The notes under the pieces were generated by a model. It worked only from the letters and a program-made list of their open reading frames with translations. It searched no databases and was not told where the DNA came from. Position numbers and translations under genes: made by a program. A DNA stretch of 41,552 nucleotides from Chloroflexota bacterium. Lineage in GTDB: Bacteria; Chloroflexota; UBA11872; VXNJ01. This document shows, in pieces, positions 41,000 to 41,552 of this stretch (positions within the stretch are counted from its first letter, which is position 1; every line of letters begins with the position of its first letter). The stretch spans positions 1 to 41,552 of the forward strand of contig JASLPR010000035.1 of NCBI GenBank assembly GCA_030744875.1, given 5' to 3'.

Positions 41000-41552
41000 T
41001 TAGCCCGCCGCTACCGGGTAGCGACCCTCCGTTCTACACAATTCGTCGACCCGCACCATCCGTTCCAGCAGCCCGTCGGTCGGCAGGTTGTCGCCGGTTC
41101 CCATGATGAACCGATTCCCCGGCGCCGCCTCGCGAATGAGTTGCACGACGTGTTCCTCGAATTCGGCGTCCGAGTATTCCGGCGCCAGCATCACCGACGC
41201 GATCCCGCCCCAGATGACCACATCCGGTCCCCACACCACCCGCGCGTCGGCGATCGAGGTCGGCGTCATCGGCGGCGACGTGAACGCCTCACACATCGCG
41301 AAGCCCGAGTCGCGAATCTGGTCCAGCAGCAGGGACTGATCCCCGTCGGTGTGGGTGCAGGAAACCTTCCCGTGCTTCGCGCACTCCGAAGTGAAATGCT
41401 GGAAGAACGGCACGAAGTGCTCATCAAAGATTGGTGGTGGTGTCAAGTAGCTGTCATGATTCCCGTCGTGACGCAGCACGAGCGCTGGCGACTCTACACT
41501 CACTTTCACGATCTCCCGCGTGTGCTCGTCCATCGCCTGCAGCAGTCGTGCG
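41000..41552 (-). CDS. UroD-superfamily protein, C-terminal part (cut by window edge)
   Basis: 184 residues of the C-terminal half of a UroD-like protein, open to the right window edge (frame continues ARLLQAMDEH upstream). The zinc-type motif reads CTHTDGDQSLLLDQIRDSG, that is His-x-Asp-Gly, as in the tandem pair, not His-x-Cys-Gly. Other motifs are VVWGPDVVIWGGIASVML and NRFIMGTGDNLPTDG. It is the first visible gene of the minus-strand operon with the MtaA-like protein and the TPP enzyme. Confidence 0.8.
   Translation of the reverse strand, partial: ARLLQAMDEHTREIVKVSVESPALVLRHDGNHDSYLTPPPIFDEHFVPFFQHFTSECAKHGKVSCTHTDGDQSLLLDQIRDSGFAMCEAFTSPPMTPTSIADARVVWGPDVVIWGGIASVMLAPEYSDAEFEEHVVQLIREAAPGNRFIMGTGDNLPTDGLLERMVRVDELCRTEGRYPVAAG

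Noticed and set aside
1-41552. CRISPR arrays, tRNA, rRNA, insertion sequences, phage genes, attachment sites
   Set aside because: I looked for regular repeats, tRNA cloverleaf-like stretches and transposase or integrase motifs and saw none.

Overview
The window is a high-GC, gene-dense bacterial chromosome segment with no rRNA, tRNA, CRISPR array, transposase or phage gene that I can see. The gene set is tungsten-type aldehyde ferredoxin oxidoreductases, a lactate racemase-like (DUF2088) protein, arylsulfatase-type enzymes, uroporphyrinogen decarboxylase (UroD)-superfamily methyltransferase-like proteins, an NfnAB-type flavoprotein pair and DUF1573/PCYCGC lipoproteins. Together with frequent TTG/GTG starts, this suggests an uncultured environmental Chloroflexota-like lineage (SAR202 or Dehalococcoidia relatives). 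That placement is inference, not proof.

Layout. 1-4.2 kb: two paralogous aldehyde ferredoxin oxidoreductases (the left one cut by the window edge) and a MoaD/ThiS-like protein, with a broken HDOD gene between them. 4.4-6.0 kb: a LarA-like protein and a broken cupin. 6.1-7.5 kb: a convergent copper-type pair, a cupredoxin-like lipoprotein and a Sco protein with a His/Asp/Met-rich insertion, separated by a strong hairpin. 7.8-10.2 kb: a broken helical-repeat protein and a sulfatase. 10.3-14.7 kb: membrane genes lemA, htpX and two CorC/HlyC-type DUF21-CBS proteins. 14.7-19.9 kb: ferritin, a protein with two metallo-beta-lactamase domains, a divergent sulfatase and a frameshifted dehydrogenase. 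19.9-26.6 kb: the NfnAB-like pair, a decayed tag gene, a third sulfatase, a MetF-like protein and a decayed sugar-permease gene. 26.7-28.9 kb: a ScyD-like beta-propeller lipoprotein and a DUF1573-PCYCGC lipoprotein pair. 28.9-32.8 kb: a TetR-ABC ATPase-FtsX permease operon with an operator-promoter overlap. 33.1-41.5 kb: a stand-alone homocysteine methyltransferase domain followed by two UroD-like genes, then a third UroD-like gene, a nitroreductase, and an operon of two UroD-like genes and a thiamine-diphosphate enzyme.

How the genes may work together (inference). The aldehyde oxidoreductases would yield reduced ferredoxin, which the NfnAB-like transhydrogenase could exchange with NAD(P)H. 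Sulfatases and the double metallo-beta-lactamase protein suggest use of sulfated organic matter. Five UroD-superfamily proteins, a MetH-type methyl-acceptor domain and a MetF-like protein suggest methyl-group handling, although no corrinoid protein lies in the window.

A striking property is the number of interrupted genes: ten contain one-base frameshifts or in-frame stops (about ten frameshifts and six stops), while most long genes are intact. Some are clearly decayed (tag lost an internal block; the permease lost its end). Others could be assembly errors. One in-frame TGA, in the DUF1573 gene, follows a Cys codon and precedes a hairpin with bacterial selenocysteine-insertion geometry; it is the most interesting single candidate.
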